In this document: positions 17,898 through 26,691 of the stretch, piece by piece
Numbering within the stretch: the first letter of the stretch is position 1
Layout of the letters: the number at the start of each line of letters is the position of its first letter
DNA from: UBA1794 sp050946375
GTDB taxonomy: Bacteria > Bacteroidota > Bacteroidia > Bacteroidales > Bacteroidaceae
Reading direction: 5' to 3'
Assembly (NCBI GenBank): GCA_050946375.1
Contig: JBMNUT010000014.1
Span: 1-64,000, forward strand
Length of the DNA stretch: 64,000 nt
Made by a program: the position numbers and the translations under genes
Notes under the pieces: model-generated
Database searches by the model: none
What the model was told of the DNA's origin: nothing
Seen by the model: the letters and a program-made list of their open reading frames with translations, nothing else

Positions 17898-19357
17898 GAC
17901 TTGTGCTTCTTTTGGAACAACATTTGCAGGCTTTCACGGAAGATGGCCGACTGGGCTTTCCAGAGGAGCAGGCAGTAGACGGCTGCGGCTACGACCACTT
18001 TCAGCAGGAGGCGGGGCAACGGATGCCATTGGGAGCATCCGTATGCGGCAAGGGCCGCCGCGCCGAGGGCGATGAGGCTGAGCAGCAGGTAGGAACCGAC
18101 GTCGCGGAGGGCATCGGCCAGGCGCAGCCGGATGAGGCGGCCCGCACTGAAGTGCCAGACGAAGAACCAGGCTACTGTCAGACCGGCATAGCCGCAGAGC
18201 ATGGCTTCTATGCCAAAAGTGCAGAGGAGCAGGGCGGCGGCTATCTGGAGGGCGGCCAGGCCTACGGTGTTGCGCATGTAGAGCTCGGAGTGGCCTTCGC
18301 TGTTGGCCAGGTTGCCGTAGAGTATGGAGAGCGGCGTAAAGGCTCCGCCCAGACAGAGCAGGCGCAGCATGGGAACGCTGCCCATCCATTTGGCGCCGAC
18401 GGTGAGGAAAATAAATTCGGGGGCGGCCAATGCGAGCCCCAGCATGCAGGGAAAGGAGACGAAGGCGGCGAAACGGAGCATTTTGCGGAAGACGCGCAGG
18501 CTGCGCGCCGGGTCTTCCTTGACTTTGACGAGGACGGGCTGGGCCACGTTGTTCACCATTCCGGAGAGAGTGGCGTAGCCCATGGTGTTCCACTTGAAGG
18601 CCTGGGTGAAAAGCCCTACGTCGGACATGCGGTAGAGGCGCCCCAGGAGCAGAGGGAAGAAGTTGTTGTTGAGCGTGCTGAGCAGGTTGGTGAGCATCAG
18701 CTTGCTCCCGAAGGCGAGCATGCCCCGCAGGGGTCGGAAGTCGATGCCCTGCCGCCAGGAAGGACGCCAGGGGGTTTTGCTCCAATAGTAGAGGCAGGTG
18801 AAGGAAATGTAGGCTAAATTCTGCGTTGCCATGCCCCAATAGGCGAAACCCTGCCAGGCCATCACGATGCCGAGGCTGCCGGAGAAGAGAAGGGCGAGGG
18901 CCGTGCCCAAAGAGCGCTGCTTGACCTGGAGATTGCGGTAGAGGTAGGCCAGCGGGGCGCAGGAGAGCGAGCTGACGACGAAGCCGAGAAAGACGTAACG
19001 CGCCAGGCTTGTGAGGCGCGGCTCGTGGTAGTAGGCGGCAATGAGCGGGGCGCAGCAGAAAAGGACGGCATAAAGGGCGAGACTCACGAGGAAGCTGAAC
19101 CAGAAGACGGCGTTGTAGTCCTCGGGACGGGCTTCCTTCTTGTTGGCCATGGCTGCGATGAGCCCGCCTTCCTGCAGCGAGCCGGCCAAGGCGGTGAAGA
19201 CGGTGAGCACGCCGACCATGCCGTAGTCGGAGGTGGAGAGCAGGCGGGCCAGCACGATGCCGAAGAGAAGATTCAGTCCCTGCATCATGCCGTTGCCGAG
19301 TATGCTCCAGAGTATGCCGCGCGCGGTCTTTTGTTTCAGAGAGTCGTTGTCGCCCAT
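17894..19357 (-). CDS. Polysaccharide flippase (Wzx / MOP superfamily)
   Basis: 487 residues, about 12-14 transmembrane helices. N-terminal SLKQKTARGILWSILGNGM, then RLLSTSDYGMVGVLTVF, typical of lipopolysaccharide biosynthesis exporters. It likely flips an undecaprenyl-linked oligosaccharide to the periplasm. I chose the ATG at 19357; a GTG at 19393 would add 12 poorly conserved residues. It overlaps the downstream GT2 by 4 bp. No polymerase or ligase gene is visible in the window. Confidence 0.9.
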   Translation of the reverse strand: MGDNDSLKQKTARGILWSILGNGMMQGLNLLFGIVLARLLSTSDYGMVGVLTVFTALAGSLQEGGLIAAMANKKEARPEDYNAVFWFSFLVSLALYAVLFCCAPLIAAYYHEPRLTSLARYVFLGFVVSSLSCAPLAYLYRNLQVKQRSLGTALALLFSGSLGIVMAWQGFAYWGMATQNLAYISFTCLYYWSKTPWRPSWRQGIDFRPLRGMLAFGSKLMLTNLLSTLNNNFFPLLLGRLYRMSDVGLFTQAFKWNTMGYATLSGMVNNVAQPVLVKVKEDPARSLRVFRKMLRFAAFVSFPCMLGLALAAPEFIFLTVGAKWMGSVPMLRLLCLGGAFTPLSILYGNLANSEGHSELYMRNTVGLAALQIAAALLLCTFGIEAMLCGYAGLTVAWFFVWHFSAGRLIRLRLADALRDVGSYLLLSLIALGAAALAAYGCSQWHPLPRLLLKVVVAAAVYCLLLWKAQSAIFRESLQMLFQKKHKS

Positions 19358-19400
19358 CGGGGAAGAGTCGGAGTGGATTGGGGAAGGGGGCACGGCGCGG

Positions 19401-19781
19401 TCAGCGCAGGGCGTCGCGCTCCTGGACGAGTTCTTCGTGCAGTTCTATGGAATTCCACAGGGCATTGTGGGGCGTGATGGTGGCTTTCAACTCGACTTTC
19501 GGCAGGCCGGCGTCGCGGTAGGCCTGGAGGAAACGCATGAGGGAGTCGTCGCTGAATCCCTTGAAGAGAAGCATTTCCTCGGAAAAGACGGAGGGCACGT
19601 CGGAATCGGCGGGCTGCGTCGGGGTTCCGGCTACGGGGAGCGCGGTGAGGGGGAGCAGGTAGTGGCGGGGCGAGATGGCACAGTAGACTGCGCCTTCGCG
19701 GGCACAAAGGATCTGGAGGGTGCTGACTTTTTCGCTCGGGATGTTGTAGCCGAGGAGGACGGGGTACTGAGTTCTGGGCAT
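19401..19781 (-). CDS. DUF3783-family protein
   Basis: 126 residues. Starts MPRTQYPVLLGYNIPSEKV. The central part is variable (SPRHYLLPLTALPVAGTPT), and the C-terminal helix-strand part (about 65-120) contains MLLFKGFSDDSLMRFLQAYRD and TPHNALWNS, the pattern I associate with DUF3783. Function unknown. It lies between metG and the flippase on the same strand, with 43 bp to the flippase ATG and about 110 bp to metG. Confidence 0.8.
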   Translation of the reverse strand: MPRTQYPVLLGYNIPSEKVSTLQILCAREGAVYCAISPRHYLLPLTALPVAGTPTQPADSDVPSVFSEEMLLFKGFSDDSLMRFLQAYRDAGLPKVELKATITPHNALWNSIELHEELVQERDALR

Positions 19782-19810
19782 GGGGATGGGTGTAAAGGTG
19801 AATAGTGCTT

Positions 19811-19881
19811 GGGAAAAAGGAAAAAAGCGGCAGGACTTTTCCCGAAAAGCGCCGTGGCTTCCGGACAAAAGTGCTGCCGCC
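19811..19881 (-). repeat. Iteron locus 3 (intergenic, metG to DUF3783)
   Basis: Units gcggcaggacttttcccgaa, aagcgccgtggcttccgg and acaaaagtgctgccgc show the CTTTT...AAAAG iteron signature between the metG stop and the DUF3783 gene. Confidence 0.65.
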
Positions 19882-19891
19882 TGAGAGAGGG

Positions 19892-21940
19892 TTATTTTAC
19901 TTCGCTGCCGGGCTTCACCTCGCGTTGCGGGGAAATGACGGACAGACTGCCGTCGAAGTTCTCGGCCGAGAGGATCATGCCTTCGCTGACGATGCCTTTC
20001 AGCTTGCGGGGAGCGAGGTTGGCAATGAAGCATATTTGCTTGCCCACGAGCTCTTCGGGCTGGTAGTGCTTGGCAATTCCGCTGACGATGGTGCGCTTCT
20101 GGAGGCCGTCGTCGATGAGGAACTGGAGGAGCTTGTCGGCTTTGGGCACTTTGGTGCACTCCAGTACGGTGCCGACGCGTATGTCGAGTTTTTCGAAGTC
20201 GGGGAACTCGATGGTGGGGGCTATGGGCTTGGCCTTTTGCTCGCGGGCTTCGTTGGCTTTCTTCGTGTCGAGGAGTTTTTGCACCTGCGCTTCGATGACG
20301 CTGTCTTCGATTTTTTCGAAGAGCAGTTCGGGTTTCTCCGTCTGGTGTCCGGGCTCCAGAATCGAAGTGCTGCCGAGCTGGCTCCAGTCGCAGCTGTCCA
20401 TCTGGAGCATGTGCCGCAGTTTGGCTGCGCTGAAGGGCAGGAACGGCTCGAATGCGATGGCGAGGTTGGCGGAGAGCTGCAGGGCGATGTTCAGAATCGT
20501 CCCCACTCGGGCCATGTCGGTCTTGGCAATTTTCCAAGGCTCGGTGTCGGCCAGGTATTTGTTGCCGATGCGTGCCAGATTCATGGCCTCCTTTTGCGCG
20601 TCGCGGAAGCGGAAGTGGTCGAGATAGCGCTCCACTTCGTCTTTTACGCCGGCAAATTCGGCCAGGGTGGCCCGGTCGTATTCCGTAAAGCCCTGCGGAG
20701 CTACTTCGGGCACCTTGCCGCCGAAGTATTTTTGGGTCAGCACAAGGGCGCGGTTGACGAAGTTGCCGAAGATGGCCACCAGCTCGTTATTGTTGCGGGC
20801 CTGGAAGTCTTTCCAGGTGAAGTCGTTGTCCTTCGTCTCGGGAGCGTTGGCGGTCAGCACGTAGCGCAGCACGTCTTGCTTGCCGGGGAAGTCGGCCAGG
20901 TATTCGTGGAGCCATACCGCCCAGTTGCGGCTCGTGGAGATTTTGTCGCCTTCGAGGTTGAGAAATTCGTTTGCGGGGACGTTATCGGGCAGAATGAAGC
21001 TCCCTTCTGCCTTGAGCATGGCGGGAAATACGATGCAGTGGAAGACGATGTTGTCTTTTCCGATGAAGTGTATGAGCCGGGTGTCGGGGCTTTTCCACCA
21101 TTTCTCCCAGCTGTCGGGCAGGAGTTCCTTGGTATTGGAGATGTAGCCTATGGGCGCGTCGAACCAGACGTAGAGCACTTTGCCCTCTGCGCCTTCCTTC
21201 AGGGGCACGGGTATGCCCCAGTCGAGGTCGCGGCTTACGGCGCGGGGCTGGAGGTGCATGTCGAGCCAGCTTTTGCACTGGCCATATACGTTGGGGCGCC
21301 ACTCCTTGTGCTCGTCGAGTATCCAGTGGCGTAGCCATTGCTCGTGCTTGTCGAGGGGGAGGTACCAGTGTTTGGTCTGTTTCATGACCGGTTTGCTGCC
21401 GCTGATGGTGCTCTTCGGGTTGATCAACTCCGTGGGGCTGAGCGAAGTGCCGCACTTTTCGCACTGGTCGCCATAGGCGTTGGGATAGTGGCAGTGGGGG
21501 CATTCGCCGGTGATGTAGCGGTCGGCGAGGAACTGGTGGGCTTCTTCGTCGTAGTATTGCTCGGTGACTTTCTCGATGAATTCGCCTTTGTCGTAGAGGG
21601 TGCGGAAGAATTGGGAAGCGACCTCGGTGTGGACGGGCGAGGTGGTGCGGGAATAGATATCGAACGATATGCCGAATTCTTCAAACGACTTCTTGATCAG
21701 GTTGTGGTAGCGGTCCACGATGTCCTGCGGGCTGCATCCTTCCTTGCGGGCACGCAGGGTGATGGGTACTCCGTGCTCGTCGGATCCTCCGATGAAGAGG
21801 ACGTCTTCTTTCTTCAGGCGCAGGTAGCGCACGTAGATGTCGGCCGGCACGTAGACTCCGGCAAGGTGCCCGATGTGAACAGGCCCGTTGGCGTAAGGAA
21901 GTGCCGAGGTAACGGTGGTTCGCTTGAATTTCTTTTCCAT
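19892..21940 (-). CDS. metG: Methionyl-tRNA synthetase
   Basis: 682 residues. Class I synthetase charging tRNA-Met in the cytoplasm. The HIGH motif appears in YANGPVHIGHLAG (about 16-28). The zinc knuckle is CPHC...CEKC (about 144-163), and the KMSKS equivalent is DKISTSRN (about 335-342). The C-terminal EMAP/Arc1p-like tRNA-binding domain starts at about residue 575 (FEKLDIRVGTVLECTKVPKA), as in dimeric bacterial MetG. Length is normal. It sits in the nadB-GT4-metG-DUF3783-flippase run. Confidence 0.98.
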   Translation of the reverse strand: MEKKFKRTTVTSALPYANGPVHIGHLAGVYVPADIYVRYLRLKKEDVLFIGGSDEHGVPITLRARKEGCSPQDIVDRYHNLIKKSFEEFGISFDIYSRTTSPVHTEVASQFFRTLYDKGEFIEKVTEQYYDEEAHQFLADRYITGECPHCHYPNAYGDQCEKCGTSLSPTELINPKSTISGSKPVMKQTKHWYLPLDKHEQWLRHWILDEHKEWRPNVYGQCKSWLDMHLQPRAVSRDLDWGIPVPLKEGAEGKVLYVWFDAPIGYISNTKELLPDSWEKWWKSPDTRLIHFIGKDNIVFHCIVFPAMLKAEGSFILPDNVPANEFLNLEGDKISTSRNWAVWLHEYLADFPGKQDVLRYVLTANAPETKDNDFTWKDFQARNNNELVAIFGNFVNRALVLTQKYFGGKVPEVAPQGFTEYDRATLAEFAGVKDEVERYLDHFRFRDAQKEAMNLARIGNKYLADTEPWKIAKTDMARVGTILNIALQLSANLAIAFEPFLPFSAAKLRHMLQMDSCDWSQLGSTSILEPGHQTEKPELLFEKIEDSVIEAQVQKLLDTKKANEAREQKAKPIAPTIEFPDFEKLDIRVGTVLECTKVPKADKLLQFLIDDGLQKRTIVSGIAKHYQPEELVGKQICFIANLAPRKLKGIVSEGMILSAENFDGSLSVISPQREVKPGSEVK

Positions 21941-21993
21941 AAGGGTTTATGTGTCTTTTTTTGTTTTTGTTTCGGGTTGGGTTGCGGCGCGCT

Positions 21994-23187
21994 TCAGGCG
22001 TGGCTCAGGCGTGCCCGTCCGGTGGCTTTGCGGGGCTGCGTCCCGAGGGCGCGGGCTACGGTGTCGAGCATGATGCCTGCTTCGTTTTCCCAGCAATAGG
22101 CCTTGGCTTTCCGGCGCAGGGCTTCCCGCTTTTCGGGCGTCCACTCGCGGAGCATGGCGCGGATGAGCGTGGAGAGATGCTGCGGGTCGTGGCGGTCGGT
22201 GAGGCGTCCGCTGCCGCATTCCTGCACGATGCGCCGTATTTCGGGAAAGTCGGAGGCCAGGATGGGTACTCCGCAGCGCATATAGTCGAAGATGCGGTTG
22301 GGAAGTGCGTAGTAGTAGCTCAGTCCGAGCTGTTCGAGGAGTACGAAGCCGAGGTCGGCCTGCCGGGTGTAGCGGTAGAGTTGCGCGTGGGGTACGCGTC
22401 CGGTGAAGACGATGCGCCCGCGGGCGGGTGATGCTTCGGCGCGGCGGCGCATGGCGTCCATGCAGTCTCCATCGCCGCAGATGTAGAGCATGCAGTCGTC
22501 GAGGTAGGGCATTGCGTCGATTATCCACTCCAGCCCGCGGCCTACGTTGATGGCCCCCTGGTAAAGGAGGATTTTCATGCGGGACTTTTCGGGAAAAGCG
22601 GCAGCGCTTTCGGGAAAAGGTGCGGCACTTTGAGCGGGTTCAGCCGCCACTTCGCGCGGGGGGATGTTGCGCACTACGCCCATGTGCAGCCCGTATCGCT
22701 TCAAGTAGTAGTCGGCGATGCTGCGGCATACGGTATAAGTATATTTGAGGTGCGGGAAGATCAGGTCTTCCGTCTTCGTCCAAAAGGTGCGCACCCAGCG
22801 GCGTCCTACGACTTCGGGCAGCTCGGGAAAAAGTTCGTGCGCGTCGAAGATGAGGGGGAGGTGCTTCCACCAGGCGGCCAGGCGGCAGGCAATGAGTGCA
22901 TCCGTATCGTTGCAGAGGATGGCGTTGCCCCTCGTCTTCAGCAGCGTGCAGAGGAGACGCAGGTTGAACTCTGCGTAGAAAAAGATGCCTCCCCGCGTCC
23001 ACATGGGGAAACGGCGGGTGGGGTAGTCACGCTGCACGGGCAGGTTTTTGCCGTGCAGCAGACGCCCGATGAGCAGGGGCTCGTAGCCCTGGCGAAAGAG
23101 GGAGGAGCACACGCGGTGTACCCGCGCGTCGGTCACCAGGTCGTCGTTGACCGCAACCAGAATTCTCGTCCTCTTTTTTTCCCTCAT
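21994..23187 (-). CDS. Glycosyltransferase family 4
   Basis: 397 residues, GT-B fold. The N-terminal domain holds VNDDLVTDARVHRVC (about 13-27), DTDALIACRLA (about 94-104) and DAHELFPE (about 115-122). The C-terminal nucleotide-sugar domain holds LYQGAINVGRGLEWIIDAM (about 209-227), CGDGDCMDAM, and LPNRIFDYMRCGVPILASD (about 290-308). Sugar donor unknown. It overlaps the nadB stop by 4 bp (ATGA). Residues about 186-202 (SAAPFPESAAAFPEKSR), at the domain linker, come from an iteron copy and have no counterpart in the family pattern. Confidence 0.9.
   Translation of the reverse strand: MREKKRTRILVAVNDDLVTDARVHRVCSSLFRQGYEPLLIGRLLHGKNLPVQRDYPTRRFPMWTRGGIFFYAEFNLRLLCTLLKTRGNAILCNDTDALIACRLAAWWKHLPLIFDAHELFPELPEVVGRRWVRTFWTKTEDLIFPHLKYTYTVCRSIADYYLKRYGLHMGVVRNIPPREVAAEPAQSAAPFPESAAAFPEKSRMKILLYQGAINVGRGLEWIIDAMPYLDDCMLYICGDGDCMDAMRRRAEASPARGRIVFTGRVPHAQLYRYTRQADLGFVLLEQLGLSYYYALPNRIFDYMRCGVPILASDFPEIRRIVQECGSGRLTDRHDPQHLSTLIRAMLREWTPEKREALRRKAKAYCWENEAGIMLDTVARALGTQPRKATGRARLSHA
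22581..22632 (-). repeat. Iteron locus 4 (inside GT4 gene)
   Basis: Two units 21 bp apart (acttttcgggaaaagcggc, cgctttcgggaaaaggtgc). On the coding strand they read F-P-E-S-A-A-A and F-P-E-K-S-R-M, in the same frame as the other intragenic copies. Confidence 0.8.
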
Positions 23188-24773
23188 GGCCTGTATTTAG
23201 CGTCGTCGTGATACGGGTAGTCGATGGTATAGTGCAGTCCCCGGCTCTCTTTGCGCTCCATGGCCTGGCGCATGATGAGGTAGCCTACGTTGATGATGTT
23301 GCGCAGTTCGCAGATTTCGCGCGACACGACGGAACGCTTGAAGAGGCTTTCCGTCTCTTCGTAGAGGATGTCGAGGCGGTCCCATGCGCGCTTCAGTCGC
23401 AGGTTGGAACGGACTATGCCGACGTAGGTGCTCATGATTTGCCCGACTTCCTTGGCGCTTTGCGTGATGAGCACCATCTCTTCGGGCAGGGAGGTGCCGG
23501 CGTCGTTCCATTCGGGTATGGCCTCGTTGTACGTATATCCGTCGATTACCGACAGCGTATGCTTGGCGGCTGCGTCGGCGTAGACTACCGCTTCGATCAG
23601 CGAGTTGGAGGCCAGACGGTTTCCGCCGTGCAATCCGGTGCAGGAGCATTCGCCTACGGCATAAAGGCGGTGGATGCTGCTCTCGGCGTTGAGGTCCACT
23701 TTGATGCCGCCGCAGAGGTAGTGGGCAGCGGGGGCTACGGGAATGTAGTCTTTCGTTATGTCAATGCCCAGAGAAAGGCATTTTTCGTAGATATTGGGGA
23801 AGTGTTTTTTCGTTTCCTCCGGGTCTTTGTGCGTAACGTCGAGGTAGACGTGGTCTTCGCCTCTGTTTTTCATCTCGCTGTCTATGGCCCGCGCTACGAT
23901 ATCCCTGGGTGCGAGCGAGAGGCGCTTCGGGTCGTATTTCTGCATGAACTCCTTTCCGTCCAGCGTGCGCAGCACGCCTCCGTAGCCGCGCATGGCCTCG
24001 GTGATGAGGAATGCGGGGCGGTCGCCGGGATGGTAGAGGGCCGTGGGGTGAAACTGCACGAATTCCATATCTTTCACCGTGCCTTTTGCGCGGTAGACCA
24101 TGGCTATTCCGTCGCCCGTTGCCACTAATGGGTTAGTGGTATTCTGATATACGGCGCCGATGCCGCCCGTTGCCATAAGAGTGACCTTGGATAGGAAAGT
24201 GTCGACCTTCCCCGTCTCCAAATCGAGTATATATGCGCCGTAACACTCTATGTCGGGCGTGTGGCGCGTTACCGTTATTCCCAAGTGGTGCTGGGTAATG
24301 ATTTCAACGGCGAAGTGCTTTTCGAATACGGTGATGTTCGGATGTCCTTTCAGGGCGCGTATCAGGCTGTCTTGTATCTCCGCTCCCGTGTTGTCCTTGT
24401 GGTGGAGTATGCGGAATTCGGAGTGCCCTCCTTCGCGATGCAGGTCGAAATCGCCTTTTTCATTACGGTCGAAATCTACACCCCACTTGATGAGTTCCTT
24501 AATCTGCCCCGGCGCTTCCCGGACTACCTTCTCCACTGCGCGGCGATCGCTTATCCAGTCGCCGGCAATCATTGTGTCTTCGATGTGTTTCTCGAAGTTA
24601 TCTACCAAAGTGTTCGTCACCGAAGCCACGCCTCCCTGGGCGAAATAGGTGTTGGCCTCTTCCAGTTCTGTCTTGCAGATGAGTGCCACTCGTCCCTTCT
24701 CGGCTACTTTCAGGGCAAAACTCATGCCCGCTATGCCGGAACCGATGACGAGAAAGTCGAACTTCCTTACCAT
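23184..24773 (-). CDS. nadB: L-aspartate oxidase
   Basis: 529 residues. FAD-dependent oxidation of L-aspartate to iminoaspartate, the first step of de novo NAD synthesis. The dinucleotide fold is at the N-terminus (DFLVIGSGIAGMSFALKVAE, about 5-24), then TYFAQGGVASV (about 42-52). The flavoprotein active-site region lies near QFHPTALYHPG (about 241-251). The substrate-binding segment LCGGIKVD and the FAD signature GNRLASNSLIEAVVYA are at about 354-395. Length is normal. nadA and nadC are not in the window. Promoter TACCTTTG lies about 25 bp upstream; the downstream GT4 is coupled by an ATGA overlap. Confidence 0.96.
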   Translation of the reverse strand: MVRKFDFLVIGSGIAGMSFALKVAEKGRVALICKTELEEANTYFAQGGVASVTNTLVDNFEKHIEDTMIAGDWISDRRAVEKVVREAPGQIKELIKWGVDFDRNEKGDFDLHREGGHSEFRILHHKDNTGAEIQDSLIRALKGHPNITVFEKHFAVEIITQHHLGITVTRHTPDIECYGAYILDLETGKVDTFLSKVTLMATGGIGAVYQNTTNPLVATGDGIAMVYRAKGTVKDMEFVQFHPTALYHPGDRPAFLITEAMRGYGGVLRTLDGKEFMQKYDPKRLSLAPRDIVARAIDSEMKNRGEDHVYLDVTHKDPEETKKHFPNIYEKCLSLGIDITKDYIPVAPAAHYLCGGIKVDLNAESSIHRLYAVGECSCTGLHGGNRLASNSLIEAVVYADAAAKHTLSVIDGYTYNEAIPEWNDAGTSLPEEMVLITQSAKEVGQIMSTYVGIVRSNLRLKRAWDRLDILYEETESLFKRSVVSREICELRNIINVGYLIMRQAMERKESRGLHYTIDYPYHDDAKYRP

Positions 24774-24795
24774 AGTTTAATCGGATTTATTGGGT

Positions 24796-24803
24796 ACAAA
24801 GGT
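24796..24803 (-). promoter_or_regulatory. -7 element of the nadB promoter
   Basis: TACCTTTG on the minus strand, with transcription expected near 24789. No clear -33 box. Confidence 0.65.
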
Positions 24804-24823
24804 ACGAAATTGCGCAGAGATTG

Positions 24824-24831
24824 GTATCTTT
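24824..24831 (+). promoter_or_regulatory. -7 element of the dacB promoter
   Basis: TATCTTTG on the plus strand, 36 bp before the dacB start. It is divergent from and only 20 bp away from the nadB element, so the two promoters overlap. Confidence 0.65.
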
Positions 24832-24866
24832 GCTGCATAGATTTTGCAAAACTCAGCTTCGAAAGT

Positions 24867-26501
24867 ATGAAAAAATTGCTGTGGGGCGTGCTGTTTGCCT
24901 ATGGTGCGTGGTGCGTTTCGCCCGCCTGTCTGCAGTCTGCCCCCTTGTCAAACGATTCGATTTACCGGGCCATCGACGAGCCGATCGATGCCCATTTTCC
25001 CGATACCCTCGTGTGGATTCCCGACAGCCTTGCCGCCGATTCGGTTTTGCCCGGGGACTTTTCCGAAAAAGATGAGGCACTTTCCGACGAAAGTGCCGGG
25101 GCTTTTTCCGAAGACTCCGGGGCGGACGGGCCGGACTCCTGCATCAATCTGTCCCTTTGCATGAAGGAACTGCTGGCAAGCCCCTTCCTGATGACCAGCG
25201 ACGTGGGCGTCGCGGTCTACGACCTGACGGCCGACAGCATGCTCTATGCCTACCATTCCGGCAAGTTGTACCGGCCGGCTTCCGTGCAGAAGCTCTTCAC
25301 GGCCGTCACGGCGCTCGACCTTTTGGGGGCGGACCATGCGGTGCAGACGCTGGTGATGGCCGACAGTGTGCAGGAGGACAGCGTGCTGACGGGCAATCTC
25401 TACCTGGTCGGCGGGTTTGATTCGGAGTTTTCCGAGTCGGACATGGAGCTACTGGTGGAGCAAATCAAGGAACTCGGCATCCGCCGCATAGCCGGAAAAG
25501 TCTATGCCGACGTAAGCATGAAGGACTCGGTGCCCTACAATCCCGGCTGGAGCTGGGACGATGCCTATTACTACTACCAGCCCGAGCTGACACCGCTTAT
25601 ATACCATAAGAATTACCTCACCCTGCGCCTGACTCCTTCCACCTCGCGGCGTCGTTCGCGGATTAGCGTCAATCCGCCTACGGAACTGTACAAGTTTGTG
25701 AACCGCACCGGCGGTTCGGGTGCTTTCCGGCTGTACCGCAACCTGTCGACGGGCAGCAATGAGATTATTATCCAGGGCCGTGTCCGCCGCAAGTGTACGG
25801 AGTACATCACCGTGCCCCGTCCCTATGAACTGTTTGCCGACGTGTTCCTTTCGCGTCTGGCTGCCGCCGGCATCCAGACGGGCGGCTACGGCGGTCGCTC
25901 CTGTACGCCCCTTTCGGCCGATACGCTCGTCGGGGTGGTGCGCGCCCTGCAGCCCATTTTGCGCCGGGCCTTGAACAACAGCGACAACCTCTCGGCCGAA
26001 TCGCTCTTTTTCCAGGCCGCTTACTGTCGTGCCAATGCCGGGAAAGCGCGCGAAGACTACGTCCCCTGTACGGCAGCCGACGGGGCTTCGGCCGTGCGCG
26101 CCCTGCTTTCGGACATCGGCATGGATGCTTCGGAGTATGGCATCAGCGACGGTTGCGGGCTTTCGCCCTATAATCGCACCTCGGCCGATGCGGTGGTTAC
26201 CGTTTTGCGCTATGCCGCTTCCCGGCCGGAGCTGTTCTATCCTATTTATAATGCCCTCTCCGTGGCCGGAAACGACGGCACTCTGCGCCGCCGCATGAAG
26301 GGGACGCCCGCCGAGGGCAATGTGCGCGGGAAGACGGGCAGCATGAGCGGCGTCAGCACGCTGGCGGGCTATCTTACGGCCCCCGACGGTCATCTCATCG
26401 CTTTCGCCATTCTCAACCAGAACGCCCGGCGCTCCGCGCAGGCGCGCAAGTTCCAGGACCGGATTTGTGAGCTGCTTTGCAGTTATCGCGCAAGCGAATA
26501 A
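24867..26501 (+). CDS. dacB: D-alanyl-D-alanine carboxypeptidase/endopeptidase (PBP4, S13 family)
   Basis: 544 residues with signal peptide 1-20. Periplasmic peptidoglycan peptidase. S13 motifs in order: SVQK (catalytic serine, RPASVQKLFTAVTAL, about 140-154), SDN in LNNSDNLSAESLF (about 372-384), and KTG in VRGKTGSMSGVSTLAGYLT (about 489-507). The frame is open far upstream, but the signal peptide and the promoter at 24824 fix the ATG at 24867. Residues about 62-85 (GDFSEKDEALS then DESAGAFSED) between signal peptide and domain are encoded by an iteron array and are not part of the family fold. Confidence 0.93.
   Translation: MKKLLWGVLFAYGAWCVSPACLQSAPLSNDSIYRAIDEPIDAHFPDTLVWIPDSLAADSVLPGDFSEKDEALSDESAGAFSEDSGADGPDSCINLSLCMKELLASPFLMTSDVGVAVYDLTADSMLYAYHSGKLYRPASVQKLFTAVTALDLLGADHAVQTLVMADSVQEDSVLTGNLYLVGGFDSEFSESDMELLVEQIKELGIRRIAGKVYADVSMKDSVPYNPGWSWDDAYYYYQPELTPLIYHKNYLTLRLTPSTSRRRSRISVNPPTELYKFVNRTGGSGAFRLYRNLSTGSNEIIIQGRVRRKCTEYITVPRPYELFADVFLSRLAAAGIQTGGYGGRSCTPLSADTLVGVVRALQPILRRALNNSDNLSAESLFFQAAYCRANAGKAREDYVPCTAADGASAVRALLSDIGMDASEYGISDGCGLSPYNRTSADAVVTVLRYAASRPELFYPIYNALSVAGNDGTLRRRMKGTPAEGNVRGKTGSMSGVSTLAGYLTAPDGHLIAFAILNQNARRSAQARKFQDRICELLCSYRASE
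25051..25120 (+). repeat. Iteron locus 5 (inside dacB)
   Basis: Three units gacttttccgaaaaagatgag, gcactttccgacgaaagtgcc and gctttttccgaagac, read as F-S-E-K-D-E-A, L-S-D-E-S-A-G-A and F-S-E-D. The stem GGCACTTTCcgacGAAAGTGCC is a near-perfect palindrome. Confidence 0.85.
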
Positions 26502-26525
26502 GGGAAAAATCCCTTTATGGGATGG

Positions 26526-26640
26526 AAAAAAGCGGCGACACTTTGGGCGGAAAGTGTCGCCGCTTTCGGGAAAAAGGCGAGGCACTTCTGAGGAAAAATG
26601 TCGTGTCTTTTTTCAAGAAAAGGGCCTCTTCCGGCAAGGA
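26526..26640 (+). repeat. Iteron locus 6 (intergenic, dacB to hflX), with long hairpin
   Basis: The 16-bp perfect stem AAAGCGGCGACACTTT/AAAGTGTCGCCGCTTT (26529-26544 with 26551-26566) has loop gggcgg. It is followed by further units (cgggaaaaaggcgaggcact, ttttttcaagaaaaggg). It probably also ends dacB transcription, though the T run is short. Confidence 0.85.
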
Positions 26641-26655
26641 ATGCGGCGAAAAACG

Positions 26656-26663
26656 TATATTTG
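26656..26663 (+). promoter_or_regulatory. -7 element of the hflX promoter
   Basis: TATATTTG, 28 bp before the hflX start; expected start of transcription near 26670. Confidence 0.7.
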
Positions 26664-26691
26664 CACCTGTTCAAGAACGAAAAAACAGTAG

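Noticed and set aside
15940..17937. A single 665-codon minus-strand frame covering both GT2 genes
   Set aside because: Its upstream half is Arg/Pro/His-rich out-of-frame translation of the real rhamnosyltransferase-like gene; only the part from the ATG at 16986 has GT2 motifs.
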